DNA of 64,000 nt, from contig JAZBRS010000076.1 of NCBI GenBank assembly GCA_037176725.1, forward strand, positions 118,687,001 to 118,751,000, read 5' to 3'. The notes beneath the pieces are model-generated. The model saw only the letters and a list, made by a program, of their open reading frames with translations, did no database searches and was not told the DNA's origin. A program made the position numbers and the translations under genes. The DNA is from Posidonia oceanica (lineage: Eukaryota; Streptophyta; Magnoliopsida; Alismatales; Posidoniaceae). Within the stretch, counting starts at the first letter, position 1, and every line of letters begins with the position of its first letter. This document shows, piece after piece, positions 52,951 to 64,000 of this stretch.

Positions 52951-54640
52951 GTGGGGTACCTTGCTAGTGTGGTTACCTCTGTTTCTCCAGAGTTGGGCGT
53001 TCACAACATCTCAGTGGTGTGTGAATATCCCGACGTCTTCCCTGAGGATTTGCCTAGCATGCCACCTCGTAGAGAGGTAGAATTCACCATTGAGTTGGCA
53101 CCAGGAAGTGGTGCTGTTGCAAAGAATCCCTATCGTATGGCACCAGCTGAGTTGCGGGAACTCAAGGCCCAGTTGCAAGAGTTGCTGGACAAGGGTTTTA
53201 TCAGGCCAAGTGTATCTCCATAGAGAGCACCTGTCTTGTTCGTCCGAAAGAAGGATGGTTCACTCCATCTGTGCATTGACTACCAAATGTTGAACCAGAT
53301 TACAATGAAGAATAAGTATCCCTTGCCCCATATTGAAGATCTGTTTGATCAGTTGCAGTCTACATCTATTTTCTCCAAGATTGATATGAGATCAGGATAT
53401 CACCAACTGAGGATCCATGATTCAGACATCCAGAAGACTGCCTTCCGGACGCAGTACGACCACTATGAATTTACGGTTATGACCTTCGGCTTAACTAACG
53501 CCGCTGCCGCATTCATGGAGTTGATGAACCGGATCTTTAGGCCTTATCTGGACCAGTTCGTGGTGGTCTTTGTAGATGACATCTTGATCTACTCTCCTGA
53601 TGATGACTCTCATGCTCTGCATCTGCGAGCGGTGCTAGATATTCTGAGGCAGCACCAACTGTACGCTAAGTTCTCCAAGTGCGAGTTTTGGTTGAGTGAA
53701 GTTATGTTCCTCGACCACCTTTTCTCTGGAGAAGGCGTTAGACTGGACACTACGAAGGTTGAGGCAGTTAGCAACTGGGAGAGACCCAAGAATGTGACGG
53801 AGATTAGAAGTTTCCTGGGATTAGCAGGTTACTACCGGAGGTTCATCAGGGATTTCTCTTCCATCGCATCATCCCTGACAGCTCTGGCCAGACAAGGAGT
53901 TCCGTTCATCTGGGATCATGACTGTGAGGCGAGTTTCAACGAGTCGAAGGCTCGTCTGAATTTTGCCCCTGTTCTGGCTTTACCTTCTGGTAGTGGGGGC
54001 TTCATTGTGTACAGTGATGCTAGTGGTATCGGGTTGGGCAGTGTCCTGATGCAGCGTGGCAATGTTGTGGCTTATGCCTCTCGTTAGCTGAAGGACCACG
54101 AGAAGAACTACCCTACCCATGATCTAGAGATGGCTGCCGTGGTGTTCACGCTCAAGCTGTGGCAACACTATCTGTATGGGGAACAGTTCGAGGTCTACAC
54201 TGATCACAAGAGTCTGAAGTATATATTTACTTAGAAGGACCTCAACATGAGGCAGAGGAGATGGGTGGAATACCACAAGGACTATGATTTCAGCTTGTTC
54301 TACCACCCTGGGAAGGCCAACGTGGTCGTCGATGCTCTGAGTCGGCGTACGCACGTCATGGCGAGCCTGATGGTCAAGGAATGGACCATGTTAGAGGATC
54401 TGGCTAATTGTGGACTCAAGAGACTACATCGGAGTGCGGGTGGTGCTTACATGGCAAGCTTATATGTTCGCCCCAAGCTATTGCAGTTCATCGTTGCCTG
54501 TTAGCAGATCGATCCTTTCATTTAGGTGACTGTGGAGAAGATGGAGGCTGGGGATGCACCTGAGTTCTCTTTCGGCGTATACGGGGAGTTGAGATTTGAT
54601 CAGCGCTTGTATGTGCCCTAGCATGAGGAAGCCAGGCGGA
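52951..54640 (+). pseudogene. Element 3 reverse transcriptase and RNase H
   Basis: Frame 1. The RT blocks are [12 protein letters not shown] near 53134, [14 protein letters not shown] near 53239, [14 protein letters not shown] near 53374, MTFGLTNA near 53479 and catalytic FVDD at 53569-53580. Next come the connection, then a typical gypsy RNase H with D in VYSDAS (near 54010), E in LEMAAVV (near 54127) and D in VYTDHKSL (near 54196), ending near VDALSRR (54331-54351). A linker follows. Stops, all TAG, lie at 53221, 54085, 54232, 54502, 54523 and 54619. Unlike elements 1 and 2 there is a single RNase H. Confidence 0.88.
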
Positions 54641-55911
54641 GGCTACTGGATGAAGCCCACGAATCCAAGTACACTGTACATCTAGGGACTACGAAGATGT
54701 ACCAAGATCTGAGGAGGAACTTTTGGTGGCCTGGCATGAAGAGAGAAATGGCTGACTATGTGGCAAGGTGCATGACTTGTCAGCTAGTCAAGGCAGAGCA
54801 TAAGAAGCCTAGAGGGACCCTACAGCTGCTGGACATTCCTGAATGGAAATGGAAACATATTTATATGGACTTTGTGACTGGGTTGCCGCATATAGTGAGG
54901 AAGAATGACACCATCTGGGTGATAGTGGACTGGCTAACCAAGTCAGCTCACTTTCTTGCAATCTAGGTGCATCTCCCTTTACAGTGGTTGGCAGAACTGT
55001 ACATAGCGGAGATTGTTCGATTGCACGGCGTTCCTGTATCCATTGTGTCTGACAGAGACACGCGGTTTACCTCAAGGTTCTGGAGGACTCTGCAGGAGGC
55101 TTTTGGCATGATACTCAACTTCAATACAGCATTCCACCTCCAGTCGGATGGCCAGACAAAGAGGACCGTTCAGATGCTAGAGGACATGCTGAGAGCTTGT
55201 GCCATTGACTTGCAAGGAAGTTGGGAGAACCATCTGCCGTTGGTTGAGTTTGCATACAAAAATAGCAATCACGCTAGCATTGGGATGGCTCCATACGAGG
55301 CTTTGTATGGTAGACCCTGTAGATCACCAGTTTGCTGGAGCGAGGTAGGAGAGCGACAACTTCTTGGTCCTGAGATTGTGCAGTAGTACGCAGACAAGGT
55401 GGACTTGATTCATAGAAGGCTGGTGACTGCACAGAGTCGGTAGAAGAGCTATGCCAATCGGAGGTGGAGACCACTAGAGTTCCTGGTAGGAGACCATGTG
55501 TTCCTGAAGGTTTCACCAACCAAGGACGTGATGAGGTTTGGCAAGCGCGGGAAGTTGAGTCCCCACTACATTGGCCCGTACTAGATCATGAAGAGGGTTG
55601 GTGAAGTGGCATATAGACTGGCCCTACCACCAGAGCTGTCAACAGTGCACGATGTTTTCCACATCTCTATGCTGAGGAAGTGTCTGGCTAATGTGTCACA
55701 GGTGATCCCTGTTCAACCAAAACTGCTCCAGGAAGATCTCTCTTATGTAGAGGATGTTGTCCAGATTATTGATTGGAGGGAACAAGTATTACGGAATAAG
55801 GTGATTCCACTGGTTCTCATGCGATGGCAGCATCATGGAGCTGAGGAGGCCACTTGGGAGCACGAGGATGGCATCTTTGCTCGATACCCACATCTTTTTG
55901 CTTACCGTTGA
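54641..55911 (+). pseudogene. Element 3 integrase with C-terminal chromodomain-like segment
   Basis: Zinc-binding H-H-C-C (H near 54680, CMTC near 54770-54781). The catalytic core has D in YMDFVTG (near 54868) and D in SDRDTRF (near 55048). The expected third residue, the glutamate of the QTERT motif, is lysine here (AAG 55159-55161), a loss of the catalytic triad. TAG stops lie at 54964, 55384, 55441 and 55582. A GPY-type motif (near 55573) is followed by a chromodomain-like end (LMRWQHHGAEEATWE near 55817-55861, then RYPHLF) before TGA 55909-55911. In chromoviruses this domain steers insertion to chromatin marks. Confidence 0.85.
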
Positions 55912-55945
55912 TTTCGAGGGCGAAATCCTTTTTAGGTGTTTATGC

Positions 55946-56141
55946 TGTAACACCTGGGAATTCATTCCCTTGTAATTACACAATTTAATGAATTCTTTTA
56001 TTTGTAGATGGGTGTTATTGGTTTTGTGGGCCCCACTTGTGATTGTTCGTAGGCCGCACCTAAGGTTCTCTGTGGGCCCCATTTGTGATTGTTTGGTCCC
56101 ACTTGTGTTTGCTGTGGGCCTCACTTGTGTTTGTGCGTGGG
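55946..56141 (+). repeat. Element 3 3' LTR, first 196 bp
   Basis: TGTAACACCTGGGAATTCATT matches 48303 onward, including the start of the GGGCCCCAC tract. Preceded by the conserved but degraded GGGCGAAATCC...polypurine region (55919-55945). Cut at 56141 by X2. Confidence 0.88.
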
Positions 56142-56229
56142 TGTAGACACCCCATTTTAGCCAAGGGGTCACAGCTGGCTAGGGACACTCTAGGAGCACT
56201 CTGGAAGTTGATTCTGAGGTCTGGATGCT

Positions 56230-57050
56230 CACCCTCCTAAAGCCCTAAACCCTAATCCACATCAAAATCCAAAACCCTAAAACCCTAAACCCTAAACCCG
56301 AATCCACTCCTAAACACTAAACACCAAAATCCTAAACCCTAATCCACTCCTAAACACTAAACTCCAAAACCCTAAAACCCTAAACCTTAATCCACTCCTA
56401 AACACTAAACTCCAAAACCCTAAAACCCTAAACCCTAATCCACTCCTAAACACTAAACTCCAAAACCCTAAAACCCTAAACCCTAATCCACATCAAAATC
56501 CAAAACCCCTAAACCCTAAACTCTAATCCACTAAAAAAAAAACCCTAACCTAAACCCTAAACCCTAAACCACTCAAAAACCCTAAACTCCAAAACCCGAA
56601 ACCCTAATCAAGACCCTAATAAAATCCTAATCAAGACCCTAAAAAACTTAAAACCCTAAAACCTAAATCTAATCCATGCAAATTCAAATTACAATTACAA
56701 CCCAATTAAATCTAATCAAAGCCTCATGCCCACTTAAAATGCAAAGCCTATCTTTAAAGCTAATTAAGAATTAAAACCAATTTGAATTTAACAATTAAAG
56801 TCAAAACCCACTTAAATAAATCAAAACTCATTTAAATTTAAAACCAACCAAAGTTACACATCCGAACTCATTAAAAAACAAACTAAACCCTAAACCCCAT
56901 TTTAAGAAATCCTAAAACCCATTTAAAGCACAAAGTCAATTTCAACTTGAATTTAATAAATTTAAACAATCAACAACCAAATCCATTTAAACTAATTCAA
57001 ACCTAAACTAATTAAAAACAAAGCAAAAATCCAAATCAAGCCCAAGGCCC
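56230..57050 (+). repeat. X2: degenerate CCCTAAA-rich and A-rich zone
   Basis: AACCCTAAACCCTAATCCAC-type units recur several times with about a 60-bp period (56240-56520), then A-rich sequence. Same LTR position as in X1. Confidence 0.75.
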
Positions 57051-57199
57051 ATTAAGCCCTTTTTTTCTTTTTTCTTCTTCTCCTTCTTCTTCTTCTTCTT
57101 CTTCTTCTTCTTTTTTCTTTCTTTTTTCTCTTTTCCACCCTTTTTTTTCCCTCAGCCGGCCCAAGCCTATGATCCCCTTCTTCTTTTCTTTCTTTCCTC

Positions 57200-60100
57200 C
57201 TTCCCTCTCTCCTGCCCAATCTTCCTCCAAAAAAACCAACACCCAACACCATCCTCTGCAGACCGAACCTTCACCTCGATTCCTCACCTCTCCTCACACC
57301 CAGACCCTCACCTACAGACCAAACCCAACACCAGCAGACCCACACCTCACCTACAGACCAAACCCAACACCAGCAGACCCAAACCATCCTCAAAAACCAG
57401 CACCTAATTCTCTCCCAAACCCAATCTCTACAAACCAGCACCTAAACCCCGAGCCTAGGTGAACCCAGACCACCCTCTCGGACCTCTCCTCTCCCTCAGA
57501 TCCAACACCCAAGCCAGACCCAACATAGCTCATCATAGACCATCCACAGCTCACAAGTCACCCAAGTCCTCCCCCCATTAACTCCGCCTGACGCTCCCAA
57601 GACTTCTTTGGCCAGCCTCAAACCAAACCACCCTCTCAACGGTCACAACAACCCCCTTGCCCCACGTCACCACCGTCCGGCCTCGCTCCTCACACACAGA
57701 GACTGCCACAGCCCAGAATCAGCCCAGAACTTCGGTTTGAGCAACGACTTCGTTGCCCAAGCTTCTGCCACCCTTCCAGACCTCGAGCCACGTCCCCTCT
57801 CGCACCCAGTAGCCCCCAATTGCCCGTGCAAGCTCTGTGCATCCCGTGATCAAGTTTTGAACCCAATGCACCCAACAAAACCAGAAGTCTTCCCCAATGG
57901 CTCAGACCACCACATCCACTTCTGAGAGCACCCTGAGCGTCGTGAGAGTCCCCTCGAGCGATCTCCTACCTCCCCATCACTTCCAAAGCACTAGAATGCC
58001 CAGACGACCCCTCTGCACCCACCACTTCTAGAGCTGAGACCACCTCCGGGCCCGACGCTGCGCAGCCGCTCCCTCGCCGTCCAGAACGCACCGCGCCGAT
58101 CCTAGGAGCACGCCGGACCCTTCACCGAGCTCCGCAACCGCTCCAGCCGAGCTCACCACCTCTGCCTTGCAACTCCGACGATCTCCGCGTCGTCAGCCCG
58201 CTCTAGACAACGCCTCAGGTAGCTTCTTCATCCCAGAGGTTCGCCTGAACCTCCTCTTGCTTATCAGCCCTTCACATGTGCTTTTCGTCGCCTGTGTGCA
58301 CTTCCAGAGGTCGCCGGATCTCTCTTCTTCCCCAGCGAGCACCCCAGCATGCGCAGAGCTCCGCTACCTCTGGTTTTTTCCTTCGCATGGCACTGTAGCA
58401 ATGCATGTTTTTTATTTTCGTTTCATTTACATTACGATAAAATACGTTAGTTTCTTTTATTTACTTATTAGTCCTTTATTTATTTAAGGTACTGTTCTTG
58501 CATATAGTTAGTTTTTTTATTTTGTTCTGAATCCATGCCATATTGCTGTTTGCCCCCTAATGTTCTGCCTATTTGCGTGTGGGTCCTCTGCTGTATTAGT
58601 TAGCATGTGTTTATTTGGATTATTTGCAACTTAGCCCTCAATGTTTATTTTATCTGCAATTTAATCTTGCCTCAATTGATGTTTCATTTAATTTTTCATT
58701 TAACTATATTGCATTAATGTAAAGTACTGCAACTTTGTTTATTTGCTTTCCGGTCCCTCTGAATGCTGTAGTTTTGGCCATTTGCATCCAGACCCCTGTG
58801 TTTACCATTATTTGCATTCTGGTCCTCCCCAGTTCATTTTTCATTTAATTTTCTTTTCTTATCATATTGCATTGCATGAAATTACTGTAGTTTTCATTTA
58901 TTGCATCTAAGTCCACAAAGCATGCATCCTTCATTCTTTTTTCTCTTTTTAAAACTGCAAAAAAGCCCTTGACTTTGTTTTATTTGCATCTGGGTCCCTC
59001 TATGGTGAGGTGTACATGTTTTCCTTTTTCTTTTCTTTTTGCAGTAAGATCCAGTGTTTTGTTTTTATTACACAAAGGTCCTCCCTTTTTGTGTTTCTGT
59101 GTTTGTGAGGTTTCTTCTGGTTTTGCGTTTCATTCCACTGGTTTCTCTTATTTGCAGTTTGGTCCTTCTTTTGCTTTATAGGAGATTTGGGCTTTCTTTT
59201 TGGCCTTGCATTTTAGTCCTGAATTTTATTTTAATCACACTTAGGTCCTCTACACATCAACTGTGGCATGTTTGCTTTCTTTTTGGACTTGCTGTTTGGT
59301 CCATAGGCTTTTGTTATTTGCATCTAGGTCCTTCTGAATTTCAAAATGCCCCCTAGGTCTTTTTTTTGTCTTGCAATTAGGCCCTTAGCTTTTTAAAAGC
59401 TTGCATGTAGGTCCTTCCAATGCTTTGTGGTTTCCATGTGGTTTTCTTCTGGGTTTGCTTTCAAACTTAGAGCCTGTTTAGGTTGCACCCAGGTTCTTGA
59501 ACATCACTGTGGCTGTGCTGCCTGTTTTCTTTCTGGATTTGCTGTTTAGTCCTGGTTTTCCTGAAAATTGCACATGGGTCCTTGGGACCATCTTTTGTGA
59601 TTTTTAAATGCTTCTTGGTTTTGTTTTTCCTATCCAAGCTTTTCCAAAGTTGCATAAGGATCCCCTGCAGGTTTTCTTTTTGGGATTTGTGCCTATTTGC
59701 TGGTTTTTTGCATCTTAGCCCATAAGTTTTCTGAAAATTGCATTTAGGTCCTTTATTGACCAATTGCATGTTTCGCTCGTATTTTTTGTTGCATCTGGCC
59801 CTTGCTGTCCCCCCACATTGTTGCACTTGCACCCCTGCATGCACCTATCATGTTTGCACTGCATTTTTGCCATGTTTTGCACATAAGCCCCTGCACTTTT
59901 CCCTATTTACATTTAGGTCCTTTTCTTGCATTTTTACATGCATTGCACCCATACACCATTGCACTTAGCGTCTTAGTACACTTTTGAACACCTTTAGCTC
60001 CCTTGTATGAGGGAGGCCCTATTCTGCACACCCCTATGGATTTTTTGCACTTAGATCCCTTCCTCTCCTTGGCCCTTGGGCCTTCTGCCTTGAACCCTAG

Positions 60101-60213
60101 ATATCTTCCGATCGGACCGTTGGATCTTCGCAACCAAGCTACCCGGATCATCCTTGCGGAGCGGACTTTCATGCTGACCAAGGTTACCTCAGATTAGGCC
60201 TCAGATCTTCAAG
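57200..60213 (+). other. X2: GC-rich zone and T-rich GTCC zone
   Basis: No gene. ACCTACAGACCAAACCCAAC is duplicated near 57310 and 57349. A donor-like CTCAG|GTAGC lies near 58219. GTCC words are frequent from 58440. Confidence 0.55.
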
Positions 60214-60302
60214 GTAAGTCCATCTGAATCATTGCATATCATTTGTTGCCTGTCATTCGCATTGCATGTACTGTTTTCGCACCCCGTTTTCTGTGCATAT
60301 AG
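60214..60302 (+). other. X2: candidate 89-bp intron inside the LTR
   Basis: CAAG|GTAAGTCC to GTGCATATAG, at the position seen in the other LTRs. Confidence 0.5.
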
Positions 60303-60533
60303 ATTAGAGCTTCTCCTCTTGCCTATCTACTCTACTTCCTCTTTTCGCGTCTTCTTAGTGCCTTTGGGTTGAATTTTCCCTCGGATTCACTAATGATCGT
60401 GACCTTCTTCCCCCTTTTCCATGATTCGATTGCGCAGCGAACTTTGGGCAGCGTGCGAGACACATCGTGGGACGGTTTAGTGGGAAACAGTTGCAGGATA
60501 GTGGTGATCCCTCCGCTTGCTTTCTTTCCCCTT

Positions 60534-60553
60534 TGCAGGTCTTCACACCTGCA
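60534..60553 (+). other. X2: conserved hairpin, TGCAGGT / ACCTGCA
   Basis: Same stem and CTTCAC loop as X1 9440-9459. Confidence 0.65.
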
Positions 60554-60663
60554 TTGTGTGGTTCTTATCCGGTGTTTGTTTTTACACTCACATCGCTTGT
60601 CTCTCCTTTACATCCGAGCTGGCAGCCCTAACTGCCCGGTTGAAGCCCGTCATGTCGTCTAAT

Positions 60664-61080
60664 CTTCCCCTTTGCTTGTCGTAACCCTGCATTGCGTGGC
60701 TTTTCCGATGTTTTGCTTTTACGTTTGCATCACTTGTTTTCCGCTCGGATTTGCTTTCCCCTTTGCTTGTCGTACCCCTGCATTGCGTGGCTTTTCCAAT
60801 GTTTTGCTGTTACGTTTGCATTGCTTGTTTTCTGCTCAGATTTGCTTTCCCCTTTGCTTGTCGTACCCCTGCATTGCGTGGCTTTTCTGATGTTTTGCTT
60901 TTACACTTGCATTGCTTGTTGTTGCCCGGATTTGCTTTCCCCTTTGCTTGTCGTACCCCTGCATTGCGTGGCTTTTCTGATGTTTTACTTTCACGTTTGC
61001 ATCGCTTGTTTTCCGCCCAGATTTGCTTTCCCCTTTGCTTATCGCACCCCTGCATTGTGTGGTTTTATCGGCGTTTTGTT
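60664..61080 (+). repeat. X2: 91-bp tandem repeat, about five units
   Basis: The anchor ATTGCGTGGC recurs at 60691, 60782, 60873 and 60963, with a diverged ATTGTGTGGT at 61054. Confidence 0.9.
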
Positions 61081-61210
61081 TTAATCGCTTGCACTTGCAT
61101 TAGGGCAGTGATGCTTACTGCCTAGAGTTCTCACAAATCAGGGTTCGCCTGGTTCGGAACACAGGCAGCACTGCTGAGCACTTAGATAGCACATTTAATT
61201 CATTGCACGC

Positions 61211-64000
61211 TGTTGACACCCCATTTTGACAGGCTTAATCAATTGGAATCTCCTGGTGACTTTTGGATCCAAACCTAGGTCAAAACTACACATTCCTTTT
61301 CATCCTACCCTTCCAAACTAGCCCAAACTTGACCTAGAATTGCACCTCTTTCTCAAGCCCAAAAACTACCCAAAAACCATAGGAAAACTCACCATCCCCA
61401 ACTTAGCAAACCTACCCAAGAACCCTCAAATTTTCAACCCAAAACCACTCCCAAAAACCCTAGAAAATCTAGGTAAAACTACCCTTTTTCTACACCTCAA
61501 AACCCTTCCAAAACTTTCCCAAAACCAAACCCAAATGCTAGGTCTAACACTAGAGACCCTAGGCTACACACTCCCTAAGTTTCAGCTCTTTTCAAAACCC
61601 CTAACCCCTCCATTTACCCAAATTATCCTTTTCTCTCTCCTAGATTATTCTTTTCTTTCTCCTCTCTCTCTCTCCTGATTATCCTCCCTCTTTTCACTCC
61701 ATTCTCTCTCTTCTTCTTGCCGAGCTGTGGGCCCCCCTTGTGCTTCTATCTCTTCTGAATCTTATTTGTATTTTTATCTTATTTTTAGCTTATTTCTTGA
61801 TTTTCTAAAAATTATTTTCTTTCCACTCCTCTCTTTCTTCTTTGCTCCCTCATTTCTTCCTCTATCTCTTCCTTTCCTTTTTCTTTTCCTTTCCTCCACT
61901 AAATCTCTGAAAAATCCTTAAAAACTTTTAAAACTCTAAAACAAAAAGAAAACAAACCAAAACCTTAAAAGAAATAATTAAAAACTTAAACAAACCATTA
62001 AAAACCAAAAACCTAACTAAATCTAGCTAAAATGGAAAACTAAGAATGCAACTTAAAAATGCAAAACAAACAAAAGGAAAATGCTGTAAAATCAAGGAAA
62101 AAACCAAAATGTAATCAAAACAAGTAAAAGTAAAGTCCTATTAAAAAACAATCAAGAAAACAAATCTTGAAAGAAAGGAAACACTTAAGAAATGCTAAGG
62201 CTAGTAATTAAGGAAAAAACTTAACTTAACAATCCTAAAAACAAACAATTTGAAAACTGAATTTAAAAATAAAAACAAACAATCAAAAATCTGAAAACAC
62301 CTAATTAAAAACTTAACAAGAAGACCTAACCTAAAAAATATTAAAAGAAATTAACAAACAAAATCAAATCTAAAAGGAGACTTAAACAAAACCCTAAAAA
62401 GATTAAAATCAAAAATCTAAAACTCACCCTAATTAATCTAAAAACAAACTTTAAAAAATCCTAATTAGTATCCCAAGTGTTTAACAAGAAAAACATAATT
62501 AAAAACAACTTAAAAGACTTAACAAACATTTAAACAAAATAAAAAACAAATCAAAAACAAAGAAAACCCTAAAAACCCTAATCAAAACTAAATCTCTTTA
62601 AACCTAATTAACTAATTAAAAACAATCGTTAAAAAACTTGATCAAAGTCCTAACTTAAAACACAACCATTCTAAAAATCTTTTTCTATTTTTATTTCATT
62701 TTTATCTAATTTATTTTTCTTCTTCTTTCCCTTTCTTCCTTTCTTCCTTCCTTTCTTTCTTTTTTGTTTTTGTTTCTCCTCTTGGTCCGGCCCGTTGGCC
62801 CATTCCTTCCCTTTTTCTTTCTTTCTTTTTTTCTTTTCCTTCGCGGCCCGGCCCGCACGCAGCCATCCTCTTCCCTTCTTCTTCTTCTTCTTCCTCAGTT
62901 TTCTCCCGCGCCTGCCGACTCCCCCTCTTCTTCAAATTTCAATTTCTTCTTCCCTCCCGATCACTACTAGCACCAGCTCACCTCCATCCTCTCTCGTCTC
63001 TCAATAGGTCTTCCGGCGGGCAATTAATGCCCGTTGCCTCCCATCGTCCTCGCTGCAGCAGCTCCCTGCCGCTGGTGGATTTTTTAAAATCTAGCGTGCC
63101 CTTCATCCCTGAGCAGTAGCTTAAAACCTCAGCAATCCTCCTTCTTCTTCGCCTTTTTCGTCGTCCGAGAGAGTGAGAGCATCTAGAGCCCAGAGAGCCA
63201 CCCAGAATCCCTCCTCTTCCACTGAAAATTTGACCATCTTCCTCCTCTTCCATTCCATCTAATCTAGAGCCTCCGATTCTAGCTGAATCACTTCCATTTC
63301 ACCCCCCAATCTCACCCAAACTTCCAGCAACACACTCCACCCATTCCACTCCCAAATCCAACCCAGAAACCACTCCCAATCCCCTGAAAACACAATAGCA
63401 ACCCAACTCCATCCACTCCAAAATTCCGAGCACATCAGACCAGTAAATCCCTCCAAACTCCACCACCATACTCCCCAGAATCCCAGCTTTCCAACCCACC
63501 AAGCCCTCAGCCATCATCACCCTCACAGACTAAATCCCTCACAACAAACACCTGCACCCATTTTTCCAGAGAATTCACCCGACGACCAAACTTCCTCTCC
63601 AGCCCCTTCCCAACCCTCCTAAGCATCCACACACACTCACTGAGACTCCAGAAGCTCGCTGCCACCTTCCAATCAATCCAGAGAGCGGCGGACACCTCCC
63701 CCCACCTCAGGCAACTCCTGCAGCACCCACTGAAGCGAAACTCCGCTCTGTCTGTCGAAGCTTCGTTCCAGAGATCCAAGAAGCTCTGGAGGACTCCACT
63801 GAATCGTCTCCACCGCCCCCGAGCCGACGACGAGCTCTGCAACAGCCGGATGAACTCTGCCGGCGATCATTGAAGCACCTGATGTCGGGGGGACTCCTCA
63901 GCCGCGGAATCAGGTACCACTCTTCTCCCTTAGTCTAGTTTCTCTCCTCTCGTGCTTCCTGGCCTATTAGAATAGGATTCCAGCCCCTCCTGCCCGGAGT
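61211..64000 (+). mobile_element. Element 4: start of an Ogre-like LTR, runs off the window
   Basis: TGTTGACACCCCATTTTGAC start, inserted in X2 (left flank CACGC). It follows the element 1/2 LTR blocks: C-rich start, CT words near 61625, A-rich zone (61900-62690), CT and GC-rich zone (62700-63910) and donor-like ATCAG|GTACC at 63914. It is closer to the element 1 LTR than to element 2 in its first lines (for example CCCCATTTTGA). It may be a 5' LTR, a solo LTR or a 3' LTR. No gene in the visible 2.8 kb. Confidence 0.85.

Larger units (their letters stand above)
48303..56141 (+). mobile_element. Element 3: Tekay/Del-like chromovirus, 3' LTR interrupted
   Basis: Long LTR starting TGTAACACC at 48303 and again at 55946, an initiator-Met primer site, Gag with CCHC knuckles, then protease, RT, RNase H, integrase and a C-terminal chromodomain-like segment. 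Order and motifs are those of the Tekay/Del chromovirus group. The coding region carries 16 in-frame stops (13 TAG) and two frameshifts, so it is old and inactive. Only 196 bp of the 3' LTR precede X2, and the rest is beyond the window, so no duplication can be checked (left flank CTTCT). Confidence 0.9.
56142..61210 (+). mobile_element. X2: X-family LTR, 3' end beyond element 4
   Basis: TGTAGACACCCCATTTTAGC start as in X1 and the same blocks in the same order: CCCTAAA-rich zone, A-rich zone, CT tract (57058-57200), GC-rich zone (57200-58390), T-rich GTCC zone (58440-59760), GT-AG interval (60214-60302), hairpin (60534-60553) and 91-bp repeats. It lacks the 30-bp array. It is interrupted at 61210 inside the CACTTAGATAGCA-containing region, so its end and duplication (left flank GTGGG) cannot be seen. 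Solo LTR versus full element is undecided. Confidence 0.85.

Noticed and set aside
51253..55911. TAG readthrough or recoded TAG in element 3
   Set aside because: The copy also has frameshifts, TAA/TGA stops, a lost zinc-knuckle cysteine and a lost integrase glutamate, so decay by deamination explains it better.
56137..61210. Target-site duplications for X2 and element 4
   Set aside because: Their right ends are outside the window, so GTGGG and CACGC are only left flanks.

Overview
This is plant nuclear DNA made almost entirely of nested LTR retrotransposons; I see no host gene, tRNA or rRNA. The pointers to a plant are Tat/Ogre-type Ty3-gypsy elements (tRNA-Arg primer site, about 6 kb LTRs, a second RNase H, a DUF7745-like accessory ORF), a Tekay/Del-type chromovirus with an initiator-Met primer site, and degenerate CCCTAAA-rich LTRs. 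The species cannot be named from the sequence.

Layout. Element 1 (Ogre-like) enters from the left already inside its gag-pro linker (1-4936: protease, RT, degenerate RNase H, archaeal-type RNase H). It is cut by X1, a 5.9 kb solo LTR (4937-10818, duplication GTATC), and resumes with integrase (10819-12058). It is cut again by element 2 (13125-39469, duplication ATATC), a complete 26.3 kb insertion of a sister element: 6.06 kb 5' LTR, primer site, leader, gag, protease, RT truncated by an internal deletion that removes both RNase H domains, integrase, accessory ORF, hairpin-rich repeat field, polypurine tract, 6.12 kb 3' LTR. Element 1 then continues with its own accessory ORF, hairpin field, polypurine tract and a 3' LTR with an internal deletion (43625-47307).

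To the right lie an antisense gag-pro piece of a chromovirus (47308-48302) and element 3, a Tekay/Del-like chromovirus (48303-56141). The 3' LTR of element 3 is interrupted by a second X-family LTR (X2, 56142-61210), itself interrupted by another Ogre-like LTR (element 4, 61211 to the window end). Relative ages follow from the nesting: X1 and element 2 are younger than element 1, X2 is younger than element 3, and element 4 is younger than X2.

Strongest leads. (a) A 117-bp GT-AG intron sits exactly at the gag-pro junction of element 3, with the gag stop codon inside it. The diverged antisense copy keeps the intron (113 bp), the phase and the stop position, which suggests splicing decides Gag versus Gag-Pol. 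(b) Both Ogre-like elements carry, between accessory ORF and 3' LTR, a field of dozens of short hairpins whose stems change in a compensatory way. (c) The polypurine tract and 3' LTR tip sit inside a multi-tier inverted repeat. (d) Each LTR carries a second primer-site-like motif about 115-120 bp before its end. (e) A GT-AG interval of 88-91 bp recurs at the same place in LTRs of different families.
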